Shown here one piece after another: positions 27,300-36,927 of a stretch of 64,000 nt of DNA (positions within the stretch are counted from its first letter, which is position 1; every line of letters starts with the position of its first letter). This DNA comes from JBCBWG01 sp036804185 (GTDB taxonomy: Bacteria > Pseudomonadota > Alphaproteobacteria > Rhizobiales > Hyphomicrobiaceae), in the NCBI GenBank assembly GCA_050330095.1, contig JBHJOC010000030.1, positions 6,678 through 70,677 on the forward strand. The letters are read 5' to 3'. Position numbers and translations under genes: made by a program. A model generated the notes under the pieces. It saw only the letters and a program-made list of their open reading frames with translations, was not told the origin of the DNA and made no database searches.

Positions 27300-29621
27300 G
27301 TGACCAAGATGCCCCTTGTGCTGCGTCAAGTCGTGTTGGCCCTTCCGCTCGCTCTTGCCTGGTCGATCTATGCCGTGTTCGCGCTGCCGCACGATCGCGG
27401 TGAGCTTGGCAGGGAAACCGACGTTGTTCTGGCGGCTGTGACGCCGACGTCGGCCGAGCCGCGACACCTGGCTGCAATCCCGCCCTCTGGGTTGGATGGC
27501 GGCCGGAGATCGGCTGACCCGAGCCGGCCAAACCAATCATCTTTCCAACTCGCGCAAGCGAATGAGGACGCTTCAGCGGGCTTCTTTGAATGGTTCGACA
27601 GTTTCAGGGAGCGGTACACCGAAGAGGTGGTGCCCCGTCTCAGGCGCGGCGGCGGGCTTGCCGACCCTCGCGACGCCCAGGCGCCTGCCACAGAACGCCC
27701 TAATGATGCTGAGCCACGCGAAGCGGGTGCACCGGGGGAACATGATGTCTCCGATCCCGCTGAGGCCACAGATACAGGGCTATTCGGGCGTTTCACGTCA
27801 TGGTTCAATGACACCGTGCGTGGTTATCGCCAGCAGGTCGTCCCGCGGTTGACGGGCGGGGCTCCGGGGGGGCCCGAACGAGATATGGATGGCAACGTCG
27901 ATCCGGCAGCAGTGCGCGCTGCTGAGGCCGATGGTGATCGCCGGGCTGACGATACCGATCCACGCCTGTCGGCGGAACGCGAGCGACAGCAGCGAGCCGC
28001 AGAGGAAAGGGCCAGAGCCGAGCGTGCCAGAGCAGATCGGTTGGCACGTGAGGCGGAAGCCCGGCGCGTTGCCGACGAGCGCCTGCGGGCCGAGGAGCGG
28101 GCTCGGGCCGATACACAGCGGCTTGCTGAAGAAGCCGAGCGTGCGCGTGTCGCCGAAATCGAGCGCGTTGAACGAGAGCGCCGGGACCGTCAACGCGCCG
28201 AGGAACAGCGTCAGGCTGAAGCGCAGCGTGCCGAGGAGGAAGCTGCGGAGTTCAGACGGCGCGCCGAGCAGGAACGCGATGCGGTGCGCGAGCGTAGAGC
28301 CGAGATGGAGCGGCGGCTTGCCGAGCGTGCAGAGATCGAACGGCAACGGGCTGAGGAGGCAGATCGGCGCGCACAGCTGGCGAATGCCGACCTCAGTGCC
28401 CGCAAGCGCGACATCACGGATCGCATGAGCCGCCTGCGCGCGCTCGACGGAGACGTGGCAGCCATGCTCGGCCGGGTCGAGCAGGTGGAGCGGTTGTTTT
28501 CGGGCGAGGTGCAGCGTCTGCCAAGCCTGCGGTCGCAGATCGCTTCAGCACGCAGCAAGCTCTCCCAGCAACCGCCAGCGGCGAGCGAGCCTCGGGTGCG
28601 GGATCTTTGGCTTGACCTGTCCCGAGATATTGCAGAAGCGGAGCAGAGGCTGGCGGATTCTGCACGCAGCTTGCAGTCTGGAGCCAGCGCGACGACCGCG
28701 TTGAGGGTAGAGATCAGCCAGGCCCGTGCGCAATCCCGCGCTGCCCTGGCGCAGGCAGAGCAGGCGCGCCTGCGCCTTGACCGCGCGGCGACGGCGTCAG
28801 AGTTTACTGCGCAGCTTCCTGCATTCGAGCGCGCGGCCCAGGCGATCGAGGAGGCCGAGGACAAGGCCGCACGTGCGCTGGATCAATTGTCGACGCCTGA
28901 ACGCGCTCCTGCATTCGATCTGACGGATTTCGAAGAGAGACTGTCCGGGCTCGTTCGGTTGCCATCGCGGCGTCCGGACATCGGCGATCGCAATGCGAGC
29001 GACCAATCACGCGGCGTGATCGCGCCGCCCGGGACGGCCCTCCCGGAAGCTGCAAATCGCGAGGCGCGCGCCCTGCCGCCACCGCCCCAGCGTGCAGCCG
29101 GACGCGAGGATCAGACGCCCCGTCAACCGCCAACCGCTCGGATTACAGTGAGCGAACGTCCCGCCGGACCGCGAGACGCCCGTGAGCAGCCCATGCGCGA
29201 GCGCGCGTTTGCCGTCGCGACGCCGCCGAGCGCGCGTGGTGGATCCGATGCACAGTCCACAGGCACGCGCTCGCGCGAGGTTGGGCCTGATGCGCGGCCA
29301 GCGCGCGGAGAGCAGGCGTCGGCCAGCCGGGACGCTCTTGCCACGCCTGGACGACGAGGCGCTGTGGTTCGCCTGGTGCGCCGGACCCGCGCCAAAGTCT
29401 CCCGTGCCCGCCGCTGGGCGGCGCACTGCGCAAGGGCTGGCGTTCGGGTCTCGGTGCCAGGCACTTATGTCGTCAAGCGCGGCGACAGCCTGTGGCGGAT
29501 CGCGCGCTGGCACTATGGCCGCGGCGCGGCTTATCCAAGGATCGTTCGAGCGAACCGCCGCAAGATTCGTGTCGCCCGATTGATCTACCCCTGCCAGCGG
29601 TTCGTGATCCCGCGCCGGTGA
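27300..29621 (+). CDS. Membrane-anchored coiled-coil LysM protein
   Basis: 773 residues from GTG (ATG at 27309 also possible; GAGAAG precedes GTG). Hydrophobic N-terminal anchor (LRQVVLALPLALAWSIYAVFA), a Glu/Arg/Ala-rich coiled coil at about 220-545 (many EERARAE- and AEEERQ-like heptads), a Pro/Arg-rich linker and a C-terminal LysM domain (YVVKRGDSLWRIARWHYG ... NRRKI ... IYPCQRFVIP). LysM binds peptidoglycan glycans. The protein probably spans from inner membrane to cell wall. It precedes the Atm1-like gene on the same strand by 231 bases. Confidence 0.85.
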   Translation: MTKMPLVLRQVVLALPLALAWSIYAVFALPHDRGELGRETDVVLAAVTPTSAEPRHLAAIPPSGLDGGRRSADPSRPNQSSFQLAQANEDASAGFFEWFDSFRERYTEEVVPRLRRGGGLADPRDAQAPATERPNDAEPREAGAPGEHDVSDPAEATDTGLFGRFTSWFNDTVRGYRQQVVPRLTGGAPGGPERDMDGNVDPAAVRAAEADGDRRADDTDPRLSAERERQQRAAEERARAERARADRLAREAEARRVADERLRAEERARADTQRLAEEAERARVAEIERVERERRDRQRAEEQRQAEAQRAEEEAAEFRRRAEQERDAVRERRAEMERRLAERAEIERQRAEEADRRAQLANADLSARKRDITDRMSRLRALDGDVAAMLGRVEQVERLFSGEVQRLPSLRSQIASARSKLSQQPPAASEPRVRDLWLDLSRDIAEAEQRLADSARSLQSGASATTALRVEISQARAQSRAALAQAEQARLRLDRAATASEFTAQLPAFERAAQAIEEAEDKAARALDQLSTPERAPAFDLTDFEERLSGLVRLPSRRPDIGDRNASDQSRGVIAPPGTALPEAANREARALPPPPQRAAGREDQTPRQPPTARITVSERPAGPRDAREQPMRERAFAVATPPSARGGSDAQSTGTRSREVGPDARPARGEQASASRDALATPGRRGAVVRLVRRTRAKVSRARRWAAHCARAGVRVSVPGTYVVKRGDSLWRIARWHYGRGAAYPRIVRANRRKIRVARLIYPCQRFVIPRR

Positions 29622-29852
29622 TCCTTGGCTCGCTTTGGGCCCGTCGTGCGGTTCGGAGCGCAGAGGGCCGTCAGCCGGGACGCTGGCCGCGCGTGCGGCT
29701 TGGGTCTCATCGTCGTTTCTTCGATCGAGGGGAGTGGGACGAAAAGCGCGACGCATGTCTGGTTTACTTCGGCGAGCACTCGTGCGCTCAGTCGCCGCTT
29801 TCTGCCGCACGCTGACTGCAGCCTGTGCGGCGCAGACCTGAGAGAAGGTCGC

Positions 29853-31826
29853 ATGACCGACATTCAAACGGTGGGCCGCCACCGCGCAGACGCGGGCAAC
29901 GACGGCAAGCCCAACGACATGGCGCGGTCCGATCACTGGGGTGTGTTCCTGGGCCTGATGCCGTTCGTGTGGCCGCAAGGTCGACCCGATCTGAAGACTC
30001 GCGTCGTCATCGCATTCGGACTCTTGGTCATCGCCAAGCTCGTAACAGTCGCGACACCGATCATTTTCAAGGAGATTACAGACGCGCTGACAGCAGCGGC
30101 GAGCGCCGACGGAACTTCGCTCAGCATCGCGGCTGAACCGGTCCTGGGTCTCGCGCTCGCAATCACTGGAATGATCGCCGTTTACGGTATCGGTCGGATC
30201 ATGATGGTCGCGCTCAATCAGGTGAGAGACGTCTATTTCACAAAGGTCGGCCAACACGCGGTGCGCAGTCTCAACAACCGTACCTTCTCACATCTTCACG
30301 CCCTGTCGCTCCGCTTTCATCTCGAGCGGCGCACGGGCGGCCTGTCGCGCGTGGTCGAGCGGGCAACGCGCGCAATTGAACTCATCATCCGCATGGGGAT
30401 CCTGAACGTCGCGCCGACCGTGCTTGAGTTCCTGCTCATCGCTGCCGTACTGCTGTACTTCTTCGACGTGAGCTATGTTCTGGTGATCACGGCCACGGTC
30501 GGGTGCTACATGTGGTTCACCCTCAAAGCGAGCGAGTGGCGGATCGCAATCCGCCGGGAAATGAACGATAGCGACAACGACGCCAACACGAAGGCCATCG
30601 ACAGCCTTCTCAACTACGAAACCGTCAAATACTTCGGCAACGAGGAGCGCGAGGCGCGGCGCTTCGATGAGGCGATGCAGCGTTACGAGATCGCAGCCGT
30701 CCGGACCTATACCTCGCTCGCGCTCCTCAATACCGGTCAGGTCATCATCTTCACGCTCGGGATGACGCTGTGCATGTGGCTGGCAGCGCGCGGTGTTGCC
30801 GGTGGCGTGCATACGATCGGCGACTTCGTCATGGTCAACGCCTTGTTGATCCAACTCTATATGCCGCTCAATTTCATGGGGATGGTGTACCGTGAGATCC
30901 GGCAAGGTCTCGTCGATCTCGAGACCATGTTCGCACTTCAGGCCGAAATGCCCGACGTTCGCGACAAGCCCGGTGCGCCGGCCATCATGGTTGAGCGGGG
31001 CGAGATCACATTCGATAATGTGAGCTTTTCCTACGAGCCGGAGCGTCCAATCCTGAGCGGATTGTCATTTTCCGTTCCCGCTGGCGCGATGGTCGCGATC
31101 GTCGGCCCATCGGGTGCTGGCAAGTCAACGATCAGCCGTATCCTCTTCCGCTTCTACGATATCCAAGCCGGGCGCGTCCTGATCGACGGGCAGGACATCC
31201 GTGACGTGACACAGAAGAGCGTCAGGGCTGCGATCGGAGTCGTTCCGCAGGACACGGTCCTGTTCAATGACACGATCCGCTATAACATCCGCTATGGGCG
31301 GCCGGATGCCAGCGACGCCGAGATCGAGGAAGCCGCGCGCCTTGCTCAGATCGACGCGTTCATTCGACAGCTTCCACGCGGCTACGACACCATGGTGGGC
31401 GAGCGTGGCCTCAAGCTTGCTGGCGGCGAAAAACAGCGTGTCGCCATTGCCCGCACCATCCTGAAAGGGCCGCCGATCCTCATGCTCGATGAGGCGACGA
31501 GCGCGCTCGACAGCCATACGGAGCGCGAGATCCAGACGGCGCTCGATGTGGTCTCACGCACCCGCACGACGTTGGTGATCGCACACCGGCTGTCCACCAT
31601 CGTTCAGGCCGACAAAATCCTCGTGATGGACAAGGGCGCTCTCGTCGAAGAGGGCACGCACGCCGAGTTGATCGCGCGCGGTGGTCTTTATGCCTCGCTC
31701 TGGCAGCGGCAACGGCAGGCCGAGGAGGCTCAAGAGCAGCTTGCTCGCGCTCTTGAAGAGGCTGCACGGGCCGGTGCGCTGCCGGCTGGAGCAACGGGGC
31801 CAGAGGTGGCGCGGCGCGTGACGTGA
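29853..31826 (+). CDS. Atm1-type ABC exporter (fused permease and ATPase)
   Basis: 657 residues from ATG 29853 with GAGAAGG upstream; an in-frame 76-residue extension is rejected. Six-helix type I exporter transmembrane domain (residues about 35-340, including INDALIDSLLNYETVKYFGNE-like coupling segment NYETVKYFGNE), then the ATPase: Walker A GPSGAGKST, signature LAGGEKQR, Walker B ILMLDEATSALD, H-loop AHRLST. The NYETVKYFGNE and overall order match bacterial Atm1/HMT1 proteins, which export glutathione-linked species for Fe-S or heavy-metal homeostasis. Functions as a homodimer. Confidence 0.92.
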   Translation: MTDIQTVGRHRADAGNDGKPNDMARSDHWGVFLGLMPFVWPQGRPDLKTRVVIAFGLLVIAKLVTVATPIIFKEITDALTAAASADGTSLSIAAEPVLGLALAITGMIAVYGIGRIMMVALNQVRDVYFTKVGQHAVRSLNNRTFSHLHALSLRFHLERRTGGLSRVVERATRAIELIIRMGILNVAPTVLEFLLIAAVLLYFFDVSYVLVITATVGCYMWFTLKASEWRIAIRREMNDSDNDANTKAIDSLLNYETVKYFGNEEREARRFDEAMQRYEIAAVRTYTSLALLNTGQVIIFTLGMTLCMWLAARGVAGGVHTIGDFVMVNALLIQLYMPLNFMGMVYREIRQGLVDLETMFALQAEMPDVRDKPGAPAIMVERGEITFDNVSFSYEPERPILSGLSFSVPAGAMVAIVGPSGAGKSTISRILFRFYDIQAGRVLIDGQDIRDVTQKSVRAAIGVVPQDTVLFNDTIRYNIRYGRPDASDAEIEEAARLAQIDAFIRQLPRGYDTMVGERGLKLAGGEKQRVAIARTILKGPPILMLDEATSALDSHTEREIQTALDVVSRTRTTLVIAHRLSTIVQADKILVMDKGALVEEGTHAELIARGGLYASLWQRQRQAEEAQEQLARALEEAARAGALPAGATGPEVARRVT

Positions 31827-31877
31827 ACGCGGGTCCCGTGCGCCGCTCAAGTTCGGCCTGATTGACATTCGCCTCAG

Positions 31878-32870
31878 TCACGTCGCTCCGCCACCCTCCG
31901 TGGCAAGCCAGGCGGCGCAGCAGGCCTTCGTCAGGTCGCGCACACGCAGGATATAGCTCTGGCGCTCGGTCACGCTGATCACACCACGCGCATCGAGCAG
32001 GTTGAACAGGTGACTCGCCTTGATCGCCTGGTCATAGGCCGGGAGAGCCAAGAGGTGCTGGCCGCCTTCTTCGCCCGGAGCACCGGCCGCGAGCAGCGCC
32101 TGACACTCCCGTTCGGCGTCATTGAAGTGACGAAGCAGCGCTTGCGTGTCCGCATGTTCGAAGTTGTAGCGTGAGTATTCCTGCTCGGCCTGAAGGAACA
32201 CGTCGCCGTAGGTCAGGCGGCGTGGATCGGGCTCGGGCAGACCGTTGAAGTTCAGGTCGAACACCCGGTCGACTCCCTGCACGTACATGGCAAGCCGCTC
32301 CAGGCCGTAGGTGATCTCGCCCGAAACCGGCCGACAATCGAATCCGCCGACCTGCTGGAAATAGGTGAACTGCGTGACCTCCATCCCGTTGCACCAAACC
32401 TCCCAGCCAAGGCCCCAGGCGCCGAGCGTCGGGCTTTCCCAGTCGTCTTCGACGAAGCGGATATCGTTGACTGCGGTGTCGATGCCGATCGCATCGAGTG
32501 AGCCGAGATAGAGGTCCAGGATATCAGGCGGCGATGGCTTCATGATCACCTGGAACTGGTAGTAGTGCTGCAGGCGGTTCGGGTTTTCGCCGTACCGCCC
32601 GTCTTTTGGGCGCCGCGAGGGTTGGACGTAGGCCGCCGACCAGGGTCTTGGGCCGAGCGCGCGCAAGGTCGTTGCGGGGTGGAACGTGCCGGCACCTACT
32701 TCCATGTCGTAAGGTTGGAGGATGGCGCATCCGTGGCCCGCCCAGTATCGCTGCAGCGTCAGGATAAGGTCCTGAAACGACCGCGTTGGATCGGGGCTCG
32801 TTCCGCCGCGCGTCCGCGAGTCACTGGCTGCCGGAACTGGGGCTCGGGTTTGCGTCGGCGTGGCGGCCAT
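31878..32870 (-). CDS. glyQ: Glycyl-tRNA synthetase alpha subunit
   Basis: 330 residues. Class II catalytic subunit of the bacterial alpha2beta2 GlyRS. The body matches GlyQ throughout: FQDLILTLQRYWAGHGCAILQPYDMEVGAGT, AAYVQPSRRPKDGRYGENPNRLQHYYQFQVIMKPSP and GWEVWCNGMEVTQFTYFQQVGG. About 27 N-terminal Pro/Thr-rich residues precede the conserved start. The beta subunit gene glyS, usually next to it, is absent: the 3' neighbour is the convergent Atm1-like gene. Confidence 0.97.
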   Translation of the reverse strand: MAATPTQTRAPVPAASDSRTRGGTSPDPTRSFQDLILTLQRYWAGHGCAILQPYDMEVGAGTFHPATTLRALGPRPWSAAYVQPSRRPKDGRYGENPNRLQHYYQFQVIMKPSPPDILDLYLGSLDAIGIDTAVNDIRFVEDDWESPTLGAWGLGWEVWCNGMEVTQFTYFQQVGGFDCRPVSGEITYGLERLAMYVQGVDRVFDLNFNGLPEPDPRRLTYGDVFLQAEQEYSRYNFEHADTQALLRHFNDAERECQALLAAGAPGEEGGQHLLALPAYDQAIKASHLFNLLDARGVISVTERQSYILRVRDLTKACCAAWLATEGGGAT

Positions 32871-33200
32871 GGGGCGATCCTCGGCGTTGAGGTGATCTCG
32901 TTGTCGGTGCGGCGGGCGGACTATAGGGATTTGCAGGTCTCAGTCGAGCCATCGCTGCACGGGCCCCGATCCGCAGGATCGCGGACACCATGAGGCGCGT
33001 GCGCCCATGCTGTGCTCGCGTCGGGTCATGGAACACTTGACCGGAGCCAACCACGCTTAACGGCCTTCGGTCGCCGGCATCGCCCTTCGCGAGCGCTATG
33101 CGCGCAGGTTCCGCCCTGCGGCCTGAGGACGCTTCTATCAAGATGGAAACCGCAGTATGGTATGGCGACTGGGCGCCGAACTCGCGCAAGGAGATGTGCC
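32871..33200. other. Divergent intergenic region, no gene seen
   Basis: Holds the promoters for glyQ and the small membrane protein. No repeats or recognisable regulatory motif. Confidence 0.4.
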
Positions 33201-33386
33201 GTGCCGCAACTCTTTCTGGCTGCCTTGATCGGTGCTGGCGCTTACGCCGGCTACCGCGTTGCGCGCCACCTCAGGGCGCAGGGTGCTGCGCAGGCTCACA
33301 GTGCCGAGGTCGTCGAAAGCCGCGAGCCTCGCAACCTTGGAAGCTTGAGGCGCGATCCGGACACCGGTTTCTACCGGCCGGGCTGA
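33201..33386 (+). CDS. Small single-pass membrane protein (61 aa)
   Basis: GTG start directly preceded by a strong AAGGAGATG ribosome site, which supports this short gene. One N-terminal transmembrane helix (FLAALIGAGAYAGYRVA), then a charged cytoplasmic tail ending LRRDPDTGFYRPG, a C-terminal pattern common in small alphaproteobacterial membrane proteins. Function unknown. Its stop is 8 bases from the 3' end of the convergent acetyltransferase. Confidence 0.6.
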   Translation: MPQLFLAALIGAGAYAGYRVARHLRAQGAAQAHSAEVVESREPRNLGSLRRDPDTGFYRPG

Positions 33387-33394
33387 CCCTTCGT

Positions 33395-34603
33395 TCAGGG
33401 CTTGGCGATCGTGGGCTGGCGCATGACCAGCCGGCGCACGGATGGTGGCGCTGCGAACACGGCTTCCTTGAGCGCGGGCCTTGCGCGCGCGTACCAGACA
33501 TCCACGAGCACCCGGCCGCGCAGTGTGAACGCCTTTCCATAGGTCGCGAGCGCCATGGCACCCGTGGCCCATGTCGACTTATATGGCATATCCGGCATCA
33601 GGAAATCGACTTTTGCCATGCCGAGATCGAAGCAGGTGCGAAGGACGTCCTCAAGGTGCAAGCGCCCCGGGCTGAAGGCATCAAAGGCCGGGTTCTTCGC
33701 GGACATGAATGCCGTATAGGTGCCGTTGTGGCGAAAGCCCCATTGCAGCGACAGCGTTGTGCGGTCGCCAGCAGCGGTAATAAGCGCCAGTTCCATAAGT
33801 TCGATCGCGGCCGTTGGTCGATCGCCGGCCGCAAGCTCAGCAACGAGCGCGTCGAACGCTGGATGGTCAAAGGCAGCAGAAGACAGCCCTGTATCGGCAA
33901 GCCAGGCTTTTCGCATGGTAAGGCATCGCAACGTCAGCGCTTTACGTTCGTCGGGGTCCTCGATGCGGCGATGGACGACAGCCCCCTCGCGGGCGAGCCG
34001 GTTGCGGTAATTGCGCAAGTTCTTGCGGGTCTTTGCGGTCACTGTCGCATGATAGGCACCAAAGCTCTGGAAGCCCGAAAAGTCGACGAACGGGGCTGAT
34101 GTCGGTGGCCCAAGGCGTGTGGTTGCGTGCTTGATTGCCGGCGCGATCGCGGCGTCATCCCGGAGTTTTCGCAGCACCAGCGCATCAGCCCCCCACGAGG
34201 CGATCTCGTCGAGCGCCATGGCCATGGCTGCTTCTGCGTCGAAGCCCGGTGCCGTGAGTGCATCCGAATACTGCCCGAACGGCTCCGTGGCGTCGGTCAC
34301 GATCCGACCCGCCCGCGTTGTTACGATAGCAAGCGGCCAGATCAGGACGGTGTCACGGCCGGCCTTCACGACGACCGTGCGAAGGTCGCCGTGTCGCCCG
34401 CCAGCGACCTTGGCCGTCACGTTGGCGGTGGACATGCACCAGTCGTAGCTTTGAAACAGAACCGGCCGGCGGGCCGAAGCCTCGAGGCGGCGCCACGCCG
34501 GCTCGTGCGCCGCCATTGCGTCGATGCCCTCCCACGTGTTGACCGCAAGTGCGCTGTGACCGTTCGACGATGTGATGGGCTGGACGCTCAGGTCGTTGGC
34601 CAC
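33395..34603 (-). CDS. CelD/BcsL-type GNAT acetyltransferase
   Basis: 402 residues from GTG 34603; the open frame extends further upstream but would overlap the cupin gene. Two-lobed GNAT of the Acetyltransf_6 type: FQSYDWC near the N-terminus, then the core KTRKNLRNYRNRLAREGAVV, LTMRKAWLADTG and YTAFMSAKNPAFDAFSPGRLHLEDVLRTCFDLGMAKVDFLMPD. Members act on sugars, polysaccharides or small molecules. It follows the cupin-like gene on the same strand by about 107 bases, so the two are probably one transcript. Confidence 0.85.
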   Translation of the reverse strand: MANDLSVQPITSSNGHSALAVNTWEGIDAMAAHEPAWRRLEASARRPVLFQSYDWCMSTANVTAKVAGGRHGDLRTVVVKAGRDTVLIWPLAIVTTRAGRIVTDATEPFGQYSDALTAPGFDAEAAMAMALDEIASWGADALVLRKLRDDAAIAPAIKHATTRLGPPTSAPFVDFSGFQSFGAYHATVTAKTRKNLRNYRNRLAREGAVVHRRIEDPDERKALTLRCLTMRKAWLADTGLSSAAFDHPAFDALVAELAAGDRPTAAIELMELALITAAGDRTTLSLQWGFRHNGTYTAFMSAKNPAFDAFSPGRLHLEDVLRTCFDLGMAKVDFLMPDMPYKSTWATGAMALATYGKAFTLRGRVLVDVWYARARPALKEAVFAAPPSVRRLVMRQPTIAKP

Positions 34604-34710
34604 GAATGACTCGCTCTTCGGTCTGGTGTCCGCGTCCAAGTAAGCTGAGGGTCGGATCCTCAGCCGTCGCGGGCAATCGCGGATCCGGGTCTGTTGCTCT
34701 GCCACGACAC

Positions 34711-35661
34711 TCAGTGCTTGGCCGTTTCGTAAGGCTCGATGTCGCGAACGCTGTGGGGCGCAGAGGGGTCCACCTTGAACTCGATCTTGAACTTGCGCTC
34801 GTTCTTCCTCTGCATCCCGGCGAATTTCCAAGCGCCCGCGAGCGCCATACGCGCATGCAGGGCGGGCCCCGATTGGGGCTGTGACAAAGCTTTGAGGCCG
34901 AGGCGGGAGCGCAGTATTCCGTTTGCGTAGTTGACCGCGTACGCATTGCGCAGCGAGGGCGTCCAGTGCTCGGTTGTGAACGAGACGTTCAGGCAATCCG
35001 CGTTCACGATGCGGTGCGGGCAGTTGAGCGGCCAGTGCAACATGCGCCCAGGTGTCAAATCGACCACGGTTGCGTGGTCATCGAACCAGGGTTCGTACGG
35101 CAGGGAGATCTCATGGGCTTCGCCGAGCACGATCTTCTCGATTCCCGGCTGCGGCAGGAATGGTGCCTTGTTCGGGTAGACGTAGACGCGCTTCTGGCCG
35201 CGCACCTGCCAGAGTGTTTGGCCGGGAACGTCAGCGTGATAATAGACTTGGACGTTCGGCGATGAGATCAGGAGCGACAGCTTCTGCTTGAAGCTCTTGA
35301 AGCCTGGAACACGTTGCTCGAGTTCGGCATAGATGTCTGACAGCATCGCACGGAAATCGTCATCCAGCCGATCGGGGTTCTGCATCAGGATCCAGATGTG
35401 TCCTGATTTGATCGCCTCCAGCGTGTCCAAGCCAGACAATCCATCGATCACACCTTCCCTACGGGTTCGGGGATCGTGCGTCGTCACGTCCATCGTGTTG
35501 ACATGATAGGAATTTTTCGGAGCGCGCTCGATCAGTGTCGCAAGGCGATCGTCGCTGAACAGACCGCTGTCAGCTAGCGAGTGTCCCAGATTGACGATGT
35601 GCTCGCCCCAGAGGTCGGCGTGGCGGGGCTCGAAGTCGGTAAAGATCGGACGATGCGACAT
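34711..35661 (-). CDS. Cupin/JmjC-like domain protein
   Basis: 316 residues from ATG 35661 with GAGG upstream. A central double-stranded beta-helix segment carries a plausible iron site: YYHADVPGQTLWQVRGQKRVYVYP (His and Asp) and a distal HRIVN (His), as in cupin-8/JmjC-type 2-oxoglutarate oxygenases. Such proteins hydroxylate proteins or small molecules. The last 50 residues are basic. It sits ahead of the CelD-type acetyltransferase on the same strand. Substrate unknown; the pairing suggests that both modify one molecule. Confidence 0.7.
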   Translation of the reverse strand: MSHRPIFTDFEPRHADLWGEHIVNLGHSLADSGLFSDDRLATLIERAPKNSYHVNTMDVTTHDPRTRREGVIDGLSGLDTLEAIKSGHIWILMQNPDRLDDDFRAMLSDIYAELEQRVPGFKSFKQKLSLLISSPNVQVYYHADVPGQTLWQVRGQKRVYVYPNKAPFLPQPGIEKIVLGEAHEISLPYEPWFDDHATVVDLTPGRMLHWPLNCPHRIVNADCLNVSFTTEHWTPSLRNAYAVNYANGILRSRLGLKALSQPQSGPALHARMALAGAWKFAGMQRKNERKFKIEFKVDPSAPHSVRDIEPYETAKH

Positions 35662-35957
35662 GGAGATTGCCTCGGCATGCAACGATGGTTCTGACGCTGA
35701 ACGCATAGCGCCAACTCACCGGCTGAAAAAGCAGGCTTCGTGCCGCGACGCGTGTCGTGGGCGACGGATCACGTGGTTTCTGCCGCCACCGCTAATCAAG
35801 CGTTAACGGGCGTTTCAATTGGCGGAGCTGCGATGCCGATGCTGCCGACAGAGGTTGGCTCGTGCACCGGCGCGCGTCCCCATGCGTGTGCGCGGGCCCG
35901 TTGCGCACACGCCACGTTGCCGATCTGGCGGCAATCTGCACCGTCGTCGGGCCGGGC
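35662..35957. other. Intergenic region, no gene seen
   Basis: About 296 bases between two minus-strand genes. No repeat; no terminator with a U-tract seen. It must contain the cupin gene promoter. Confidence 0.35.
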
Positions 35958-36875
35958 TCAGCTGCCAGCTTTGAGCCGTGCGCGCTCGATCTGGGCCATG
36001 TCGCAGAGCACATCGACCATGGCCGAGAAATCCTGTCCGCCATAACCGCGCGCGCGCGCCGTCGAAAATGCCTCTCGCGCAGCCGCCGCGACCGGAACCG
36101 GGACGCGCGCAGCATTTGCGGCTTGGACGATGAGGGTGAGGTCCTTGTGGGCAAGGTCGATCGTGAAGCCTGGGGAGGTATCGCCGGCGAGGACCTTGTT
36201 GGGCCAATTGACCTTGAGCTGGCCGTTCGTTGCCGTCGTGCCATGGACGACATCGAGGGTCGTTGCAAGGTCGAGGCCGAAGCGCTTGCTCAGCGACAAG
36301 GCCTCGGCATTGAGCTGGCAAAGAATGATCGCCAGATAATTGTTCACAAGCTTCGTGCGCGTGCCGGTGCCTCCCGTACCACAGTAGTGGATCGTGGTGC
36401 CCATGGCTTCGAGCAACGGTTTGACGATTTCGAAGTCAGCACGCTCGCCACCGACCATGAACAGGCTTTCGCCGCGATCGGCGTGCCAGGCGAGCCGGCC
36501 AATGGGAGCATCGATCGCGCGGCAGCCAGCAGCGCGGGCTGCGTCATGCAGAGCATCCGTCGTCTCGGGATCGATCGTCGACAGATCCATAACGATCGTG
36601 CCGGGCTTGGCGTGGGCGAGGAGGCCGTCAGGCCCCATGATCACGTCCCGAACTTCGCGTCCGGTCGGCAGCACGGTGACGATGATCCGGCATCGACTTG
36701 CAAGATCAGCATGGCTTTGCGCCCGTTCGGCACCGAGCGCAACGAGGTCTGCAACGGGCTCTGGGCGGACATCATCGACGATCAGCTTGAAGCCTTTACG
36801 CACACAGTTCGACGCCATGCCGCGGCCCATCGCCCCAAGCCCGATGAAACCGATCGTCGTCTGTTTCGCATCCAT
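35958..36875 (-). CDS. Sulfolactaldehyde reductase/3-hydroxyisobutyrate dehydrogenase-like enzyme
   Basis: 305 residues from ATG 36875 with GGGAGAAC upstream. N-terminal NAD(P) Rossmann motif GFIGLGAMGRGMA, substrate-site DAPIGRLAWHAD, catalytic Lys in TRTKLVNNYLA, and NWPNKVLAGDTSPGFTIDLAHKDL. The last two blocks and GR at the substrate site match the YihU-type sulfolactaldehyde reductase branch better than MmsB, so a C3 sulfo- or hydroxy-aldehyde is the likely substrate. No other sulfoquinovose genes are seen. The LrgAB genes precede it on the same strand. Confidence 0.85.
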   Translation of the reverse strand: MDAKQTTIGFIGLGAMGRGMASNCVRKGFKLIVDDVRPEPVADLVALGAERAQSHADLASRCRIIVTVLPTGREVRDVIMGPDGLLAHAKPGTIVMDLSTIDPETTDALHDAARAAGCRAIDAPIGRLAWHADRGESLFMVGGERADFEIVKPLLEAMGTTIHYCGTGGTGTRTKLVNNYLAIILCQLNAEALSLSKRFGLDLATTLDVVHGTTATNGQLKVNWPNKVLAGDTSPGFTIDLAHKDLTLIVQAANAARVPVPVAAAAREAFSTARARGYGGQDFSAMVDVLCDMAQIERARLKAGS

Positions 36876-36927
36876 CGCCGTTCTCCCTTCGCCGTTGTGT
36901 TTTGCGGCCGGATCGTAATCACGTGCG

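Noticed and set aside
31878..32870. Possible pseudogene status of glyQ because glyS is missing
   Set aside because: The reading frame is full length with all motifs intact; only the gene order is unusual.
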